64,000 nucleotides of DNA from positions 50,803 to 114,802 of the forward strand of contig JAPTJF010000179.1 in NCBI GenBank assembly GCA_029339195.1. Reading direction: 5' to 3'. Under the pieces are notes generated by a model. That model worked only from the letters and a program-made list of their open reading frames with translations, was not told where the DNA came from and made no database searches. Below are positions 11,151-23,400 of this stretch, in pieces. A program made the translations under genes and the position numbers. Source of the DNA: Micractinium sp. NFX-FRZ (lineage: Eukaryota > Chlorophyta > Trebouxiophyceae > Chlorellales > Chlorellaceae). Positions within the stretch are counted from its first letter, which is position 1; each line of letters begins with the position of its first letter.

Positions 11151-11584
11151 GTCTCAGCGATGGCGCGCTGCGAGCGGCTGCTCAGAGCCAGCAAATGCTT
11201 AGAGCCAGCAAACAGCGTAGGGAGGGGGGCTGTTCAGCGGCTCGCGGGGGGCGGGGGCTGTTGAGCGGTCGAGAAGTGGCGCAAGCCCCAGGCAAGCTTG
11301 CGCACGTCCGCAGCTGTAGGCCGCCCTCGGCATGGAACAACGGACGACTAGTGTGAGTGAGGCGGCAGACATTGTTACCCCCGTTCACAACCGGCAACCC
11401 AGCACGGCATGTGTCGCACGCCGCATGGGGGGCGACCTCTTCGCCTCGCCGCATTCCTTCCCTTTCAATCACAATAGCCCTCAAAAGGTGCAAAACGTTG
11501 GTTCGAAATCCAACGGGCCCTCCGGCGACTCCAGCCACAAGGCCATTTCTCCCGCCCTCTGTAGTCGACGCCGGCTGCTCCGAT
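11151..11584. other. Intergenic region between divergent genes
   Basis: Lies between the start of the FUSC-like gene (minus) and the HMG-like gene (plus), so it should hold both promoters. I see no TATA box or convincing open frame. GGTTCGAAATCC at about 11500 resembles a tRNA T-loop, but no tRNA could be folded around it. Confidence 0.4.
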
Positions 11585-12071
11585 ATGTCGCGATCATTTA
11601 TACAGATGCCAGTGAACGAAAATGAGCATCCAGCGCGGCGCCCGGCGGCCCCGCCACTGAGCGCCTTTGAAGTGTACTTCAGGAGAACTCTCACGTGGTT
11701 CAGCACCGAGATCGCACCGTCGACGTACTGGAGGTGGCCAAGGTGAGGGCGGGAGGGGCAATTGGGGTTGCAGGCACTCCGCCCCTGCCGCTGCCGCCGC
11801 CGCCGCCACGCCAGTGCACCCTGCGTTGTTCCGCCCCTCGAGGCAGGCAGCCAAGGCCGCCTTCGATGCCCTGCTACCAAAAGACCGCAGCGTCTACGAG
11901 GCAAAGTATAAAGCAGAGCTGGAGCGGCGCGCCAGCAGCGTAGCGGCATGCATCTCAGAGCCAACCCGCCTGCGTGGCAGGACGCCGCTGCCAGCACAGG
12001 TGCGCCGTCCTGTGGATGCTGCGCTCTGTAGTAAGTCTGTGCATGTCACAAGGGTGTCAGGGTTGCCGTAA
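11585..12071 (+). CDS. Small HMG-box-like protein
   Basis: Two exons: 11585-11742 (donor GTGAGG) and 11843-12071 (acceptor CGAG), joining in phase 2. The predicted protein starts MSRSFIQMPVNENEHPARRP, then has PPLSAFEVYFRRT and, after the splice, AAKAAFDALLPKDRSVYEAK followed by AELERR. These resemble the first helix (P-L-S-A-F...F) and the third helix (lP..d...Y..k....l) of an HMG box, a DNA-bending domain. The middle helix is atypical and the expected tryptophan is displaced, so the domain is degenerate or the splice site is slightly misplaced. The tail is Arg/Ala-rich with no recognised motif. The gene is convergent with the hAT-derived gene, 80 bases apart. Confidence 0.4.
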
Positions 12072-12151
12072 GATGGCAGGCAGCTGGGTAAATTCAGTGC
12101 ATTGGTGTGTGCCCCCTTCTGTGACTCCCGCCTGCCCATGCCCCGGGCGTG

Positions 12152-15100
12152 CTATGTTGCCGGTGCGGGCCACTGAACCGCCGTGGCCGCGGGCCCCTGA
12201 GGCCATGCTGCCTGGGGCTGCAGCGGCGCCTGGATCTGCTGGAGCAGCTGGCGGCGGTCTGGCCCCGGCGCCGCACCTTGCTCCTGCCCAGCCGTGAGGC
12301 AAGTCTGCTGCTCCTGCTGCTGCTGCTCCTGCTGCTGCTGCTCCCAACGTTGCTGCTGGTATCGCTGCAGGCGGGGGCTTGCTACAATCTGCTGGGCATT
12401 CTGCCACCTCTGCTGCCCGTCTCGTGCCATGGCTGCCAGCATCAGCTGTTGTTGCTGCTGTGCTGCGGCGATGGCGGCGGTGGATGCTGGTGCAAGCGGC
12501 AGCTGAGGCACTGCCACCTGCACTGCTGTGGCTGAACCCGCCAGCTGCCCATACGCTTGAGCCGTCGGGCGCGCCATGCCTGCCTGCAGGTTGAACGCGG
12601 GCACCTGCGGGTGCATCCACACCGGCCAGAAGCCAGGGGGCCAACCGACTGGGGCCGCTGTGCTGCCAGGTGCTGCCGCCTCGGAGTGCCGCTTGATGGC
12701 GGCGGCCAGTCCCACCACTGCCTTCAGCCAGGCTGCCTTGGGGCTGCTGCTGCCGGGCGGCTTGGGGCGTGCTGCGGTCGGCAGCTTGGGGCTGTGCTCT
12801 GCAAAGTAGTCCTTCAGCCGCTGAACTGTAATGCGCTCCCTCTCCAGACCCATGGCACCGCGGGCAGCGTCCTCCAAGGCCTTGCCCTCGGTGGCTGCCT
12901 GCTCTTCTGCCGCTGCTTGAGCCGCCACCTCCTCCAGCTGCTGCCGGGTGTGGCTCTGCGTGTCGATTCGAACAGGCAGCACCTCCTGTGCCGCCACCTG
13001 CTGCCGCCTGCGCTCAACCTGCTGCTCCACCCTGGTGAGTTTTGGGGCAGCGGCGTGCTGGCTGTCGCCTGCTGCTGCTGCCGCCGCTGCCGCTGCTGCT
13101 GCTGCTGCCGCCGCTGCTGTTGCTGCTGCCGCCGCCTTTTCCCTCTGCTTTGCACGCTCAGCAGCCAGGTCTGCATCTGTGGGGAGGTAGAAGTGCAGCG
13201 GGTTGCTCATTGCAAAGCGGCAGATGGCGTCGATGCGTGCCTCGGTGAGGTTGTGCCCCTTGATGCCGCCAGCCGCGCTGAAGGTGCACTCGGGCTTGGC
13301 GTTGTGGATGGTGAGCGCCAGGAAGTGCCTGTCCAGCCAGTCTTGCAGCGGTGGGAGCCGGCGGCCCGTGGTTGCGTACTCCTCCACCGCCAGCAGCAGG
13401 TGGGGGGTCGTGAGCAGGCCTAGGGCGTCGTACCTGCGGAAGGGGTTGGTTGGCACTGGCGAGGTGTCGAGCTTTGCGGGCATGCATGTATGTGGCAGTG
13501 TGCAGAGCAACTGTGGGCCTGGAGATAAGTTGGGGCCGCCACATGCTTGCTGCCTCACTTCTCCCTGCCCACCTGCCGCGCTTGAAGGCGTCCTTGTCTC
13601 CCCGCAGGGCGGCTACCTCGCTCAACAACTCCTGGGCGCACTGGCACCCCATGTCGTCATTGCCCAGCTCGGCAAAGCGCAGGGGTGGCTGCCACCAGGG
13701 CTCCGTGCGGCGGGTGAAGTACTCTGCAGGCAGATACGGGGCAGGTGTGCTTGGCTGAGGTGTCGACAGCGCTGTCGAGCAGAGTGTTATGCCCGCGCGG
13801 CTGAGCCCTTTCCTCTCCCTGCCCCCAGCTGTCCCCTTGCAGCCTGAGCACCGCCCGCACCTGTCATGTGCTCGATGAGTGGTACAACCAGGCCCTCCAC
13901 CTGCTCCGCGCTTAGCCCCATGCTCTGCCCGACCCGGTAAGACTGCTTGAAGCTGCCTGCCGGGTCAACCAGGAACTGGAACAGGCGGGCTTGCACGCAT
14001 CGCAGCTGCCTGTGCATCTTCATTGCATGGTAGCCGCCGGCACGCTCTGTCCAGTTGAACTGGTGCGTCATGAGCAGCTCTCCCAGCTCAGCTAGGATGA
14101 CAGCCTGTTGTTGGGACGGGGGCGGGATGGTGGTGGGTGGGGAGGACCGGCGCGGTCCCGAGTTCTATGCGCCCGTGTGTTGCTGCTGGCAATGCCGACC
14201 AGGTGTTGATGCGGCTCTGTGCAGAGCAGGGTTGGCTGGTGCTGGTGCTGCTGCTCTGGCACTTGCCTGGCACATGAGCTGGGGGTCGGCGAGGAAGTCA
14301 TGCACCTCTCCCCAGCTCTTGTTGTCGGGGTGCATCGTGCGCATGCGCAGCACTCCCTCCATGAGCTCTGGATAGTGCGTCACAATCCAGTGATTGGCCT
14401 GCATACACCGCAGGAGAAGGGGATAGTTAGAAAGAAGATGGAGGGGCACAACAGCTGACAGTTGACTTGCCCAGGCGTACAGAGCTTGCCAACTGTTTAC
14501 AAGGTGCGCTGCTTGACCCTGCCATGCAGGATGCAGTGTCATGCACCCATATCCCACCTCGAGGTGGGTGCCAAAGCGTGTGGCGACAGCGGGCTTGGGC
14601 CTGGGCATGTTTGGGGGCGTCTCCCACATGCTGTCCCAATTGGCAAGGGTCTTGGTGATGGCTTTCTCCGACTTGAATGCAATGGGGGTGTTGAAGCCCT
14701 GCCGAGCACGCGTGGGGTCGGAGCCCCACGCCTTGGTGACGGCATGCTGAATCGTGCTGTTCAGGAGGTGGAGATGGCAGCAGACCAAAAACACCTCGCC
14801 GTTGCCCACCCGCACTGCCTCCTGCAGGAACGCCATCAAGCCGCCCTTCTCCCCCACCATGGTGCTCGCCGAGTCGGTCATCAGCCAGCGAGTCATGCAG
14901 AGATTGATTGCCCCCTCCTGCCAGGTGAAGGGGTGGGATGAATGGGAGGCAGGGCAGCAGCGGGGCGCACATACTCAGGGTCCGAGGGGGGCAGTTCCAC
15001 ACGCGCTGGCAGCGGTGTACACGCTGCCCCTTGGTAGACAGCGGCCGCCCACGTCAGTGCTGCCCATGCACACCCTACCTCGTAGCGCCGTTCAATGACA

Positions 15101-15225
15101 GCATGGTAGGCAGCTGCCGAGCCAGAGGTGGCTAGCTTGCCATTGGGCAGACAGACCTCGCGCAGCACGCTGACGTCAGTGGCTGCACAGGCAGCCTGTT
15201 GCTGAGCCACGGCTGTGCCTTGGAA
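12152..15225 (-). CDS. hAT-transposase-derived protein, 5' end missing
   Basis: Five exons: 15225-15079, 14917-14267, 14104-13861, 13723-13573 and 13433-12152, about 824 residues in continuous phase; no start methionine was found upstream of 15225. LMTDSASTMVGEKGGLMAF resembles the catalytic-core Asp region of hAT/DUF659 transposases. ECTFSAAGGIKGHNLTEARI followed by AMSNPL resembles the hAT C-terminal dimerisation block (FSAAG...R..L......N). Unlike ordinary hAT proteins it continues about 350 residues further. This tail holds an Ala run, a KLTRVEQQVERRRQQ coiled-coil-like stretch, a SAP-like segment (ITVQRLKDYFAEHSPKLP) and a Gln-rich end. The frame is open throughout, introns are clean, and the intron after 14267 has a GC donor. 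It may be an old, spliced, possibly domesticated copy; no terminal inverted repeats were identified. Confidence 0.7.
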
Positions 15226-15510
15226 CTGGCAGGTGGGTGGTGCTGCGTGGGTGGGTGGTGCTGCGGTGGGTGAGCAGGCGTGTGGGTGGATGGCAATGCA
15301 CCACCCTGCCGCATGAGTTGTGATGCTCAGCCAAGCCAGAGGGAGATGGAGGCAGTTCGGCCACACAGGGGTGGGCCTGGTGCGTGTGTTTCTGGCGCAT
15401 GACACGTGCCTTGGGTGTTGTGCAGGCAGTGGGTCCCTGCATGTGCTGCTGAGCGTCACTGGGCGACATCAGGCGACACAAGAGTGCTTCACCTGCCCTC
15501 GCGTTCCCTG

Positions 15511-15898
15511 GCTGCAGCAACCGCCCTGCGCTCCCTGCACCTCACCAGCGTCGAAACGCCGTCCAACCCGCCATGGACCAGCCTGACTACCGCTGTGCCA
15601 CCTCACCTCGCTGAAGCTGTGTGACGTGGGGTCCTACAGCCTGCACAGTGAGATGCAGAGTGTGCTGGCCGCCCTGCCCAGCCTGCGGTGCCTCACGCTG
15701 ACGAATGCACTCACCGACACCATTGCACAGGTCAGCGACCAGCTGACATAGCTGGTGCTCAAAGTGGTCTGGGGGGCCGTGCCCGCAAAGCACCTCTCAC
15801 GCCTGACGCGCCTGCACAGGCTGGTGCTGTCGGCCCCTGGGAACTCGGTTTATGACTATGCGCATCTCACTACAGTCCCTGACCTGGTGCTGCTCTGA
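15511..15898 (+). pseudogene. Leucine-rich-repeat gene fragment, broken
   Basis: Translated pieces read TALRSLHLTSVETPS, then, one frame over from about 15587, HLTSLKLCDVGSYS, SVLAALPSLRCLTLTNALTD and LSRLTRLHRLVLSAPG, which are typical LRR units. A frameshift near 15586 and an in-frame TAG at 15749-15751 interrupt it, and it ends at TGA 15896-15898. It resembles the LRR part of the F-box/LRR gene at 39949-42627 in style, and lies just upstream of the hAT-derived gene on the opposite strand. Splicing could in principle avoid the stop, but no good donor/acceptor pair is evident. Confidence 0.6.
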
Positions 15899-17499
15899 CC
15901 GTGCGCTCTGCCAGGAGCCAAGGGCACAGCCCCATGCAACACACCCAGCCCTTCACCTGCGGGATGCTTGGTTACCCGATGTTCTGCCTGCACTTTGCGC
16001 TGAGCCCTTTGAGCTGACAAGTTACAGCGAGCACCTCCAGCCCAGAGGCCAGTGCAGCTCCGGCAGCTGGCTCCTGTCGACGGGCCTACAACAGCCTGCC
16101 TCCTTCACATTGCTGAGGAGAGCCTGCTCTCCACGTGCACGATGCCATGTGCCCACCTGTCCTGTTTTCCCCTGCATGCTGTCTGTTCCTTGCCTTCCTT
16201 TCTTGACAGTTGGTAGCTTGTTGATGATGTTTGCTGGCTTTGCAAGCGGTTGATAAACAGTCGGGCGCAGAAATGCAAGATTGCAGACAGGGCGCCAGTC
16301 TAGCCAGCACTTCACATGTGAGGTCGCGCATTCGGGTGGACGCAGTTGGTAGTATTATGTGGCCAGCATGTGAGGCAGGCAAAGCAGCAGCCAGCAGCCA
16401 GTACACACCACCCGTGAAGGTGAGGGCGTCCCTTGCTTGGCATGCGGCCCAGCCACAGGGCTACTTCGTTGTTGCCGCCCTGCAGCTGCCCTGTGCCGCC
16501 AGCGCCGAGCGGCACATGCTGGAGCCCGCTTCCTGGTGCCTGCTGCTGGCGGGCAATGCTGAAGATTCGAGCCACTGGCAGGCCGTGGGCGAGCAACAGT
16601 GGGCCCCAGCGCGCAGCTTACACTCCCATCACCAGCTGCCTGTTCCCGCCTGTCCCTGGCTCCTCTCTGCTTGTCAGACTCCAAGTGGGTTCAATCCGGC
16701 AGCGGAAGGGCGATGTGGATCCCCCCCAGCGCGCTGTCCGCAGCCCAGCACTCGTTTCGCGTCCTGCATGGGCCCGCCGTGACCGCTCTTGCGCATCGGC
16801 CTGCCTCCTGGGCGCTCAATCAGACTCAGCGACGCTGCCGTCGCGGTGGAGGACGGGCCTCCAAGGCAGCCCAGTGCTTGCAGGTTTTCACAGGTGCGGC
16901 TCGGCTGCCGGGCGCCAGTGGGAAGCACTGGGAGCATGCCGGAGTTGTGCTGGCTGCGGCAGCAGTGGCGATCGCTGCCGCAGGAGTGCTTGCCAGCGAC
17001 ACCATTTGCTTAGCAGCCTTTGCTCCTCTGCAGGTCAGGTGGCATCCAAAGCTACGCGACGCGGGCAGCAGGCCGATACAGGCTTAGCAGGTGCGCGCTG
17101 CGGCCCCCACTTCCCACTTGTCGCGGTCGGGCCGCCCTGCGTGGCTGCACTGCTGCGCTGTGTCGTCGATGGACACAGTGCGTTCATGGCAGGTCGCTGG
17201 GCGTGCTGTGGCTGCATTCCGGAGGGCCTGGCCGTTTTGTGGCGGGGCCGGCGGAGGCGGTGGAACGCAGTGGCACAATGCCAGAAAGACACACTGGACA
17301 TCCAGCCCTGGCAGCTTGCATGATTGCACAGCGAAAGTGGGAACATATAAGCACTGCACAGCGGGCTATGTAGGAGGCCGGTCCGCGTCAGTGCTGCGCC
17401 CCCTTTCTTTCACAGGCCCCCACTGCACCCACGTCATGTGTGCAGGTTGTGCTCAGCCGGCAGCGCGCCCCGCGCGCCCCCGTAGGTAGCGGCGGTGGG
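15899..17499. other. No convincing gene; probable NOT1 promoter and leader
   Basis: Several overlapping open frames of up to about 300 codons exist on both strands but show no recognisable motifs. Plant and animal NOT1 proteins have about 270 further N-terminal residues. I looked for them here and found none I could support. A TATAA lies at 17346. Confidence 0.4.
17346..17350 (+). promoter_or_regulatory. TATA-like box upstream of NOT1
   Basis: CATATAAGC lies about 150 bases upstream of the chosen NOT1 start (17500) in an otherwise GC-rich region. If functional, it argues for transcription starting near 17375 and for the short N-terminus. Confidence 0.35.
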
Positions 17500-20400
17500 A
17501 TGGCGGAGCACGGCAGCCTGGCCAGGGCGCTGGAGGATGCGGGGTGCGGCGTGAGCGCCAGCGAGGCGGCGCTGGCACCCAAGCTGGCCCCCTTCCCCAG
17601 CCCTTTCGAGGCCGCTGTGGCAGGAGTGCTGGGCATGGCGGCACGCACCAGCGAGGGCAAGCTGAGCGGCGACATGGCAGGCGTGGCACCTGGCGGTCTG
17701 GCCAGCACTCAAGTGGGCGATGGCGTCAGCAGCTGGAACGTCGCAGTGCTGGTGGCGGCCCTGCAGGCTGCCAACCCGCGCCTGGATTGGCAGCGCGTGG
17801 CGGCATCGCTGGACCAGCCTGGGTTTGCGGTGCCTGACGCGGGTGCTCTCAAACTGCTCATGGCGGCCTGGGCACGCGGGTCTGGCGGCGAGCCCTTCCC
17901 GCTGCCCGCCCTGGTGGGCAGCCTCTGGGCCAACACAGCCGGCCAGCTGTCCTTCCTGCGCCAGGCCGCTGCTGCGCCCCCCGAGCTCTTCTCTTGGGTG
18001 CACGCGGCACGCAAGCAGGAGGCGCTGGAGGGCCTGCACGCGGGCAAGTCGCCCTGCGGCACACCCAACCAGGCGTGGATGTGCCTCGACCTGTACGACA
18101 CCCTGGCACGCCTGGCCGACAGCGGCCATGCGCCCGCGGTGCGCCAGGTCCTGGAGCTGCCCCTCAAGCAGTGCCCCGAGGTGCTGCTGCTGGGCATGGC
18201 AGCTGCGCAGGCCGGCTGGGGGCCGCTGCAGCAGGTGAGGCCGCGCTGGTCCTGCTGCTGTGCAGTATTGCTGCTTGCTGCTGTGTGTGTGCTGCATGTT
18301 CTGCAGCTGTAGCCAAACATGGGTGCTTGTGGTGGCGGTGTGCTGGTGCTGTGCATGCAGCAACAGCTCGGTGCCATTGCCCCCGCCTCCGTCACTCCCT
18401 TTCCTCCTCACATGTACCCTGCACCCAACTGCACAAGCAACCATCCCATCGGTGTGTCACCCTCCCTCCCTTCCCCCCTACCCCACACACGACAGGAGGT
18501 GCTTGAACCTCTTGTTGTGACCTACGTGGCCAGCCACCCGAACAGCGGCGTGGTGCTGCAGCGCCTCTGGCCCCTCAACCGCGATTTGCTGCTGCGGGCC
18601 ATGGCGGCGCTCTACCAGAAGGATGCCTCGAACATTGCGCGCGTGCTGGATGTCTGCCAGGTGCGGGGCTGGGCTGGGGCTGGCTGTCAGGGGCTGACGT
18701 GGTGCTCGGGCAGGCGGGTCTGATTTGCATCAGGCCTGAATGCTTGGACTGAGGCTGAGGAGGCTGAGCATGGAGAGAGATGGGAGCCTTGGTGCTGCAC
18801 ACGGCAAGCACGAGATGGCAGCACGTTTGCTCTGCCCGAGGCAGCTTGCTGCAGCACCCTGCACCCTGCACAGCGCTCTCCGGCATGCCTCCCGCCATCC
18901 TGCCTCGTCCCCGTTCTTGGAAGGGAGAAAGCTTTGTTAACCCCACTTAGTTACCCATCCATTCACCCTGCTCCTTGCACCCGCTACTCTCCCCTCCAAT
19001 CTTTCCTTAGCAGGAGCTGAAGGGGTTGACGGTGGTGCTGGACGCCACGCCCGCGCCCTTCTGCCTGGAGCTGGCCGCCCTAGCCGCCCGGCGGGAGTAC
19101 CTCAACCTGGAGAAGTGGCTGACCGACCAGTTCACGGCCAAGGGGTCGGGCTTCATGCAGTCAGCCGTGTCCTTCCTGGATGCAAAGCTGCGCAGCGAGC
19201 AGCCCGCGCTGCAGGTGGGCGGGTTGGGCAGCAACATGGGTGGGATGGGCGAGTTGGCAGGTGGGCGAGGTGCCGGGCTGGAAGAAGCTTGCGCCCTTGC
19301 GACGGTGTGCAGCATGGCAGCGTGCTCACCTCTCTGTCCCTGGCTGCGGCTGGCACTGCTCACTCCTCAGCATCCCATCGCCTCCTCCCCACCCCGCCCT
19401 GCAGACGGTGGCGACGGCGATGGGGCCGATGCCGGGTGCGGCGGGCGGCGGGCGCATCAGCGTGAGCGAGGCCACCCTGGAGGTCTTCCTACGCGTGCTG
19501 GCCGCCAACGCGGGGCTGCTGCCCAGCGACACGCTGCAGCAGTTTAAGATGGTGCAGGCGGCGGCGGTGCAGGCGCACCCGCAGCTGGCCAGCGTGGTGG
19601 GCGACAGCAGCAGCCTGGAGGCGTTTGCGCCCGACATAGGTGCAGGGGAGAGGGGCGGGGCAAATGGGGCAGATTGGTTGGGAGTGCATTGTCGAGCAGC
19701 GCAACCATACTGATGCAACAGAGCAGCGGGCTGCTTTGAGGCCGCGCCAGCATGCCTACTGCTGTGCCCCAACCATGCAGCACCCCGCCTGCCGCCCCTG
19801 GCCTGCAGAGGAGGAGGCCAACGCCTACTTCCAGCGTGTGTATGCGGGGGAGATCACGGTGGAGGGGCTGGTGGAGGTGAGGCACTCCTGCCGCCCTGCC
19901 CCAGGCCTGCTTGCAGCTCCCCTGCTGCTCCTGTCTGCTGCCCTGGGCCAGTGCTCCCTCTGCTTGCTCCTCGTGCTCCCTGCCTCGAATCAGACCGGCG
20001 CCCCTGCAGCCTGCCACTGCCCCCCACGTCTTCCGCTGGCCTTGTCACTCACCCCCACCTTCCCTGCTGCTCTCATGCATCACCCCCTGCAGGTGCTCAA
20101 GGGTTTTAAGAACTCCACACTGGGGCGGGAGCAGGAGGTGTTTGCCTGCATGGTGCACAACCTTTTTGACGAGTACCGCTTCTTCCCAAAGTACCCCGAC
20201 AAGGAGCTGCACACCACGGGTGGGTGGGCCAGCGGGTGGGGGCTGGCATGGCGGGGGAGTCCAGGGCAGAAAAGGAGGCGGGCCGCACCTGGCCTGCAGC
20301 ACGCTGCTGCATGTCTGGCTCGGCGTCGATCACGTCTTCATGCACCGCTCTTCATTGTGAAGAGCAGTCCTTATTGCTCCTCCTCCATGTCTTTCTTCCC

Positions 20401-23400
20401 CTCCCCTTTCCCTTGCCGCAGCCCTGCTGTTTGGCCAGCTCATCCACCACTCCCTGGTGTCCTCCATCTCCCTGGGCATCGCGCTGCGCTATGTGCTGGA
20501 GGCGCTGCGCACCCCGCCAGGCGCCGCGGGCGTCAAGATGTTCCGCTTTGGCGCCACCGCGCTCAAGCAGTTTGCGGGCGACCTGGCGCAGTGGCCGCAG
20601 TACTGCACGCACCTGGCGCAGGTACAGAGGGGGTGGGCGGGCAGATGGATTGGTGGGTGGGCGGGTGGATGTTAAGTCCCTTCTTCCCTGTTGGGGGTGG
20701 GGCATGCGGCAGCATGGCAGCATCGTTTTTCCCTCCCAAGTGTTGGTGCGCCTTAGCTCGCAACAAATCACTCACAGCCCTGCCACCTCATACCACCACT
20801 TCTCCGCCCGCAGGTGCCGGGTCTCAAGGAGGCGGAGCCTGAGCTGGCCAAGAGCCTGGAGACTGCTCTGGCCACCATCGCCGCCAACAGCACCGCTGCT
20901 TCAGCTGCCGCTGAGACGGCAGCGGCGGCCAAGGCCGCCGAGGTGGCAGCGGGCGGGCCGTCGCTGGTGCCGCCCCCACGGTCGCGTGAGGGCAACGCCG
21001 CCGGCTTCCCCACCGCCATGCCCTCCTCCACCCCCTCCAACCCCAACATGCTCTTCTCAACCATCAATGCCGAGACGCTGGAGATGAGCGCACAGGACGT
21101 GTCCTTCCCGGTGCCAGAGGACAAGGTGGGCGGCAGGCGCGGGCGTGAGAGTGTTCGTTTGTGGTGGAGTGTTGTGTGCATGTGTGGTCCTGACTTGGGT
21201 TGAAGATGCTTGCTCAAGGGCCTGATGATGTGCTGGTGAGATTGCAGGGTGGAGGCGAGGCCAGCAGCAGGGGCGCATGGCACCCACTTGCCCCTGCTCC
21301 TCCCATCATGCACCCACGAGACAGTGCTGCCTGCCCTCACACACCTGACCTCTTGCCTGCTGGCTCCACCCCCTTGTTCCCCCCGCTGCAGACCATTGAC
21401 CGTGTGCACTTCATCATCAACAACATCACCTCCATGAACATTGAGCAGAAGGTGAAGGAGCTCAAGATGCACGTGGCGTCCGACTACTGGCCCTGGTTTG
21501 CAAACTACCTGGTGGTCAAGCGCGCAGCGCAGGTGAGGAGGGCTGACAACTTCCCTTGGGGGAAGTGTGGGGGCTGGGGAGGTGTGCCTGCCAGAGGATC
21601 GGCTGCCAGGAGTGGTGATGCAGAAGCTGACTGCGATGGAAGCTGGTCATGCGGGCGCACGGCTGTGCCACGCAGGTACACAAGCAGGCGGGACTGCCAA
21701 CCCCCGTGTCCCTTCCCTCGCCTTCCCGCCTTGCGCCTCCTCCCTTCAACCACACGCAACTCCCTCCCTCCCTCCTCACCAAGCCCTCGCGCCCCTCTCC
21801 CCCTGGTGCAGGAGCCCAACTTCCACTCCACCTACGTGCTGCTGTGCGAGCGGTGGGGTGAGCGCGTCATGCGCGACACGCTGGTGAACACCACAGTGCA
21901 CTACATCCGGGTCATGCTGCGCTCCAGCAAGCTCAAGAGCATCACCAGCGAGCGCACGCTGCTCAAGAACCTGGGCGCCTGGCTGGGCAAGCTGACGCTG
22001 GCCAAGAACAAGCCGGTGCTGCAGGTGCGGTGTGGGGGGCAGGGGAGGGGCGGTGTTGGGGGACGCCGCACTGTGTTCGGTGCCTGTGGGAATGAGGAGC
22101 GGCAGGGTTTGGGGAGGCTGCACCAATGCGCAGTGCTTACACTCTGCTGCCCAGTGCTTCTCCCCACCTAACCTGCCTCACTTCTGTAGCCCTGCATGCC
22201 CCCCACTCACCTCGCCCTCCTTCTTCCCCTGCTTGTTTTGCATCCTCCTCTTGTTTCTCCGCCTGCAGAAGCAGCTGGATGTGAAGGCCATCATCCTGGA
22301 GGCATACGAGCAGGGCAAGATGCTGGCGGTGCTGTCGTTTGTGCGCATGCTGCTGGAGCCGGCCATGGACTCGCGCATCTTCCGGCCGCCCAACCCGTGG
22401 GTTATGGCCATCCTGGCGCTGCTGGTGGAGATCTACAACCTGGACAACATCAAGACTGGGCTCAAATTTGAGGTGGGGCTGGGCTGGCTGCAGAGAAGCG
22501 TGGTTTCAGGATAGAGGTGTAGAGGTTGGGGTGCTGTGGTGTGCTGTAGGTGGGCAACACACCCAAGGTGTGGATGTAGTGCTGGTAGTCGTTGTATGGT
22601 GTGGGGGTGAGGGGCACAGCTGTATAATCTGGTCCCCATTAGTACGGGGCTCAAGTTTGAGGTAAGCGTTGAGAAGCTGGGCTGCGGCTGCGAATTTGGT
22701 GAGCTGAGGCGCCACCCGTAGCCAGAGATCCGCACCCTGCCTTCCTGTGCTCTCCTCCCCTCACACACGCTCCCCCGACTGCCCCCCCGCAGGTTGAGCT
22801 GCTGTTCAAGAGCATGAACATGCAGCTGCAGGACGTGGCGCCCAGCGGCCTGCTGGCGGGGCGGCGCAGGGAGTCGCTGGACAACATCGACTTCCAGGTG
22901 GGTGGCTTGAGGCTTGGGCATGAGGCTTGGGAGGCCTTTGACTGGGGTATCTGTGTGCTAGCCGAGGGGACATTGGGGGCCCTAGCTAGAGGTGGGGGGT
23001 TTAAGGTTAGGTGGGCTGAGCCTGTCACCTGTTGCTTGCTTGCTTTGCCTTTGCTTGTTGACATTGTCCCTCTGCTACTCTACCCTGCAGGCGCAGCGGC
23101 CCACCAGCCAGGGCGGCGCGGCAGCAGCTGGCGCAGCTGGCGCGCCCGGCGGCACCCCCACCAAGACGGAGGCGGGCGCCCCCGCAGGAGCCGCGGCTGC
23201 GGGCGAGGGCAAGCCGGCGCCACCCGCGCCAGGTGGGTGCTGGCGGGAGAGGGGATGCGGGTGCACACTCGCGGCTGCCATATTCACCTGCAGTCCCTGG
23301 CCATGCCCTGAGCTGGCTTCGTGCTCCACACACTGCCTCCCGCTTCCCACCTCAATTGTTGAATGTGTAACACCTACCCCTTCGCCCCTCACCTTTACCC

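Noticed and set aside
11494..11515. tRNA-like T-arm (GGTTCGAAATCC)
   Set aside because: The loop is one base too long, no complementary acceptor stem is found within 60-90 bases upstream, and no D-arm or anticodon arm can be folded.
12296..12365. CTG-rich repeat
   Set aside because: It is the antisense of the Gln codons in the tail of the hAT-derived protein, so it is explained by coding sequence.
16231..17323. Open frames of about 180-300 codons before NOT1
   Set aside because: They overlap in different frames, lack recognisable motifs and do not match the missing NOT1 N-terminus.
17434..18444. 336-codon minus-strand open frame
   Set aside because: It is exactly antisense to NOT1 exon 1, which has clear family motifs.
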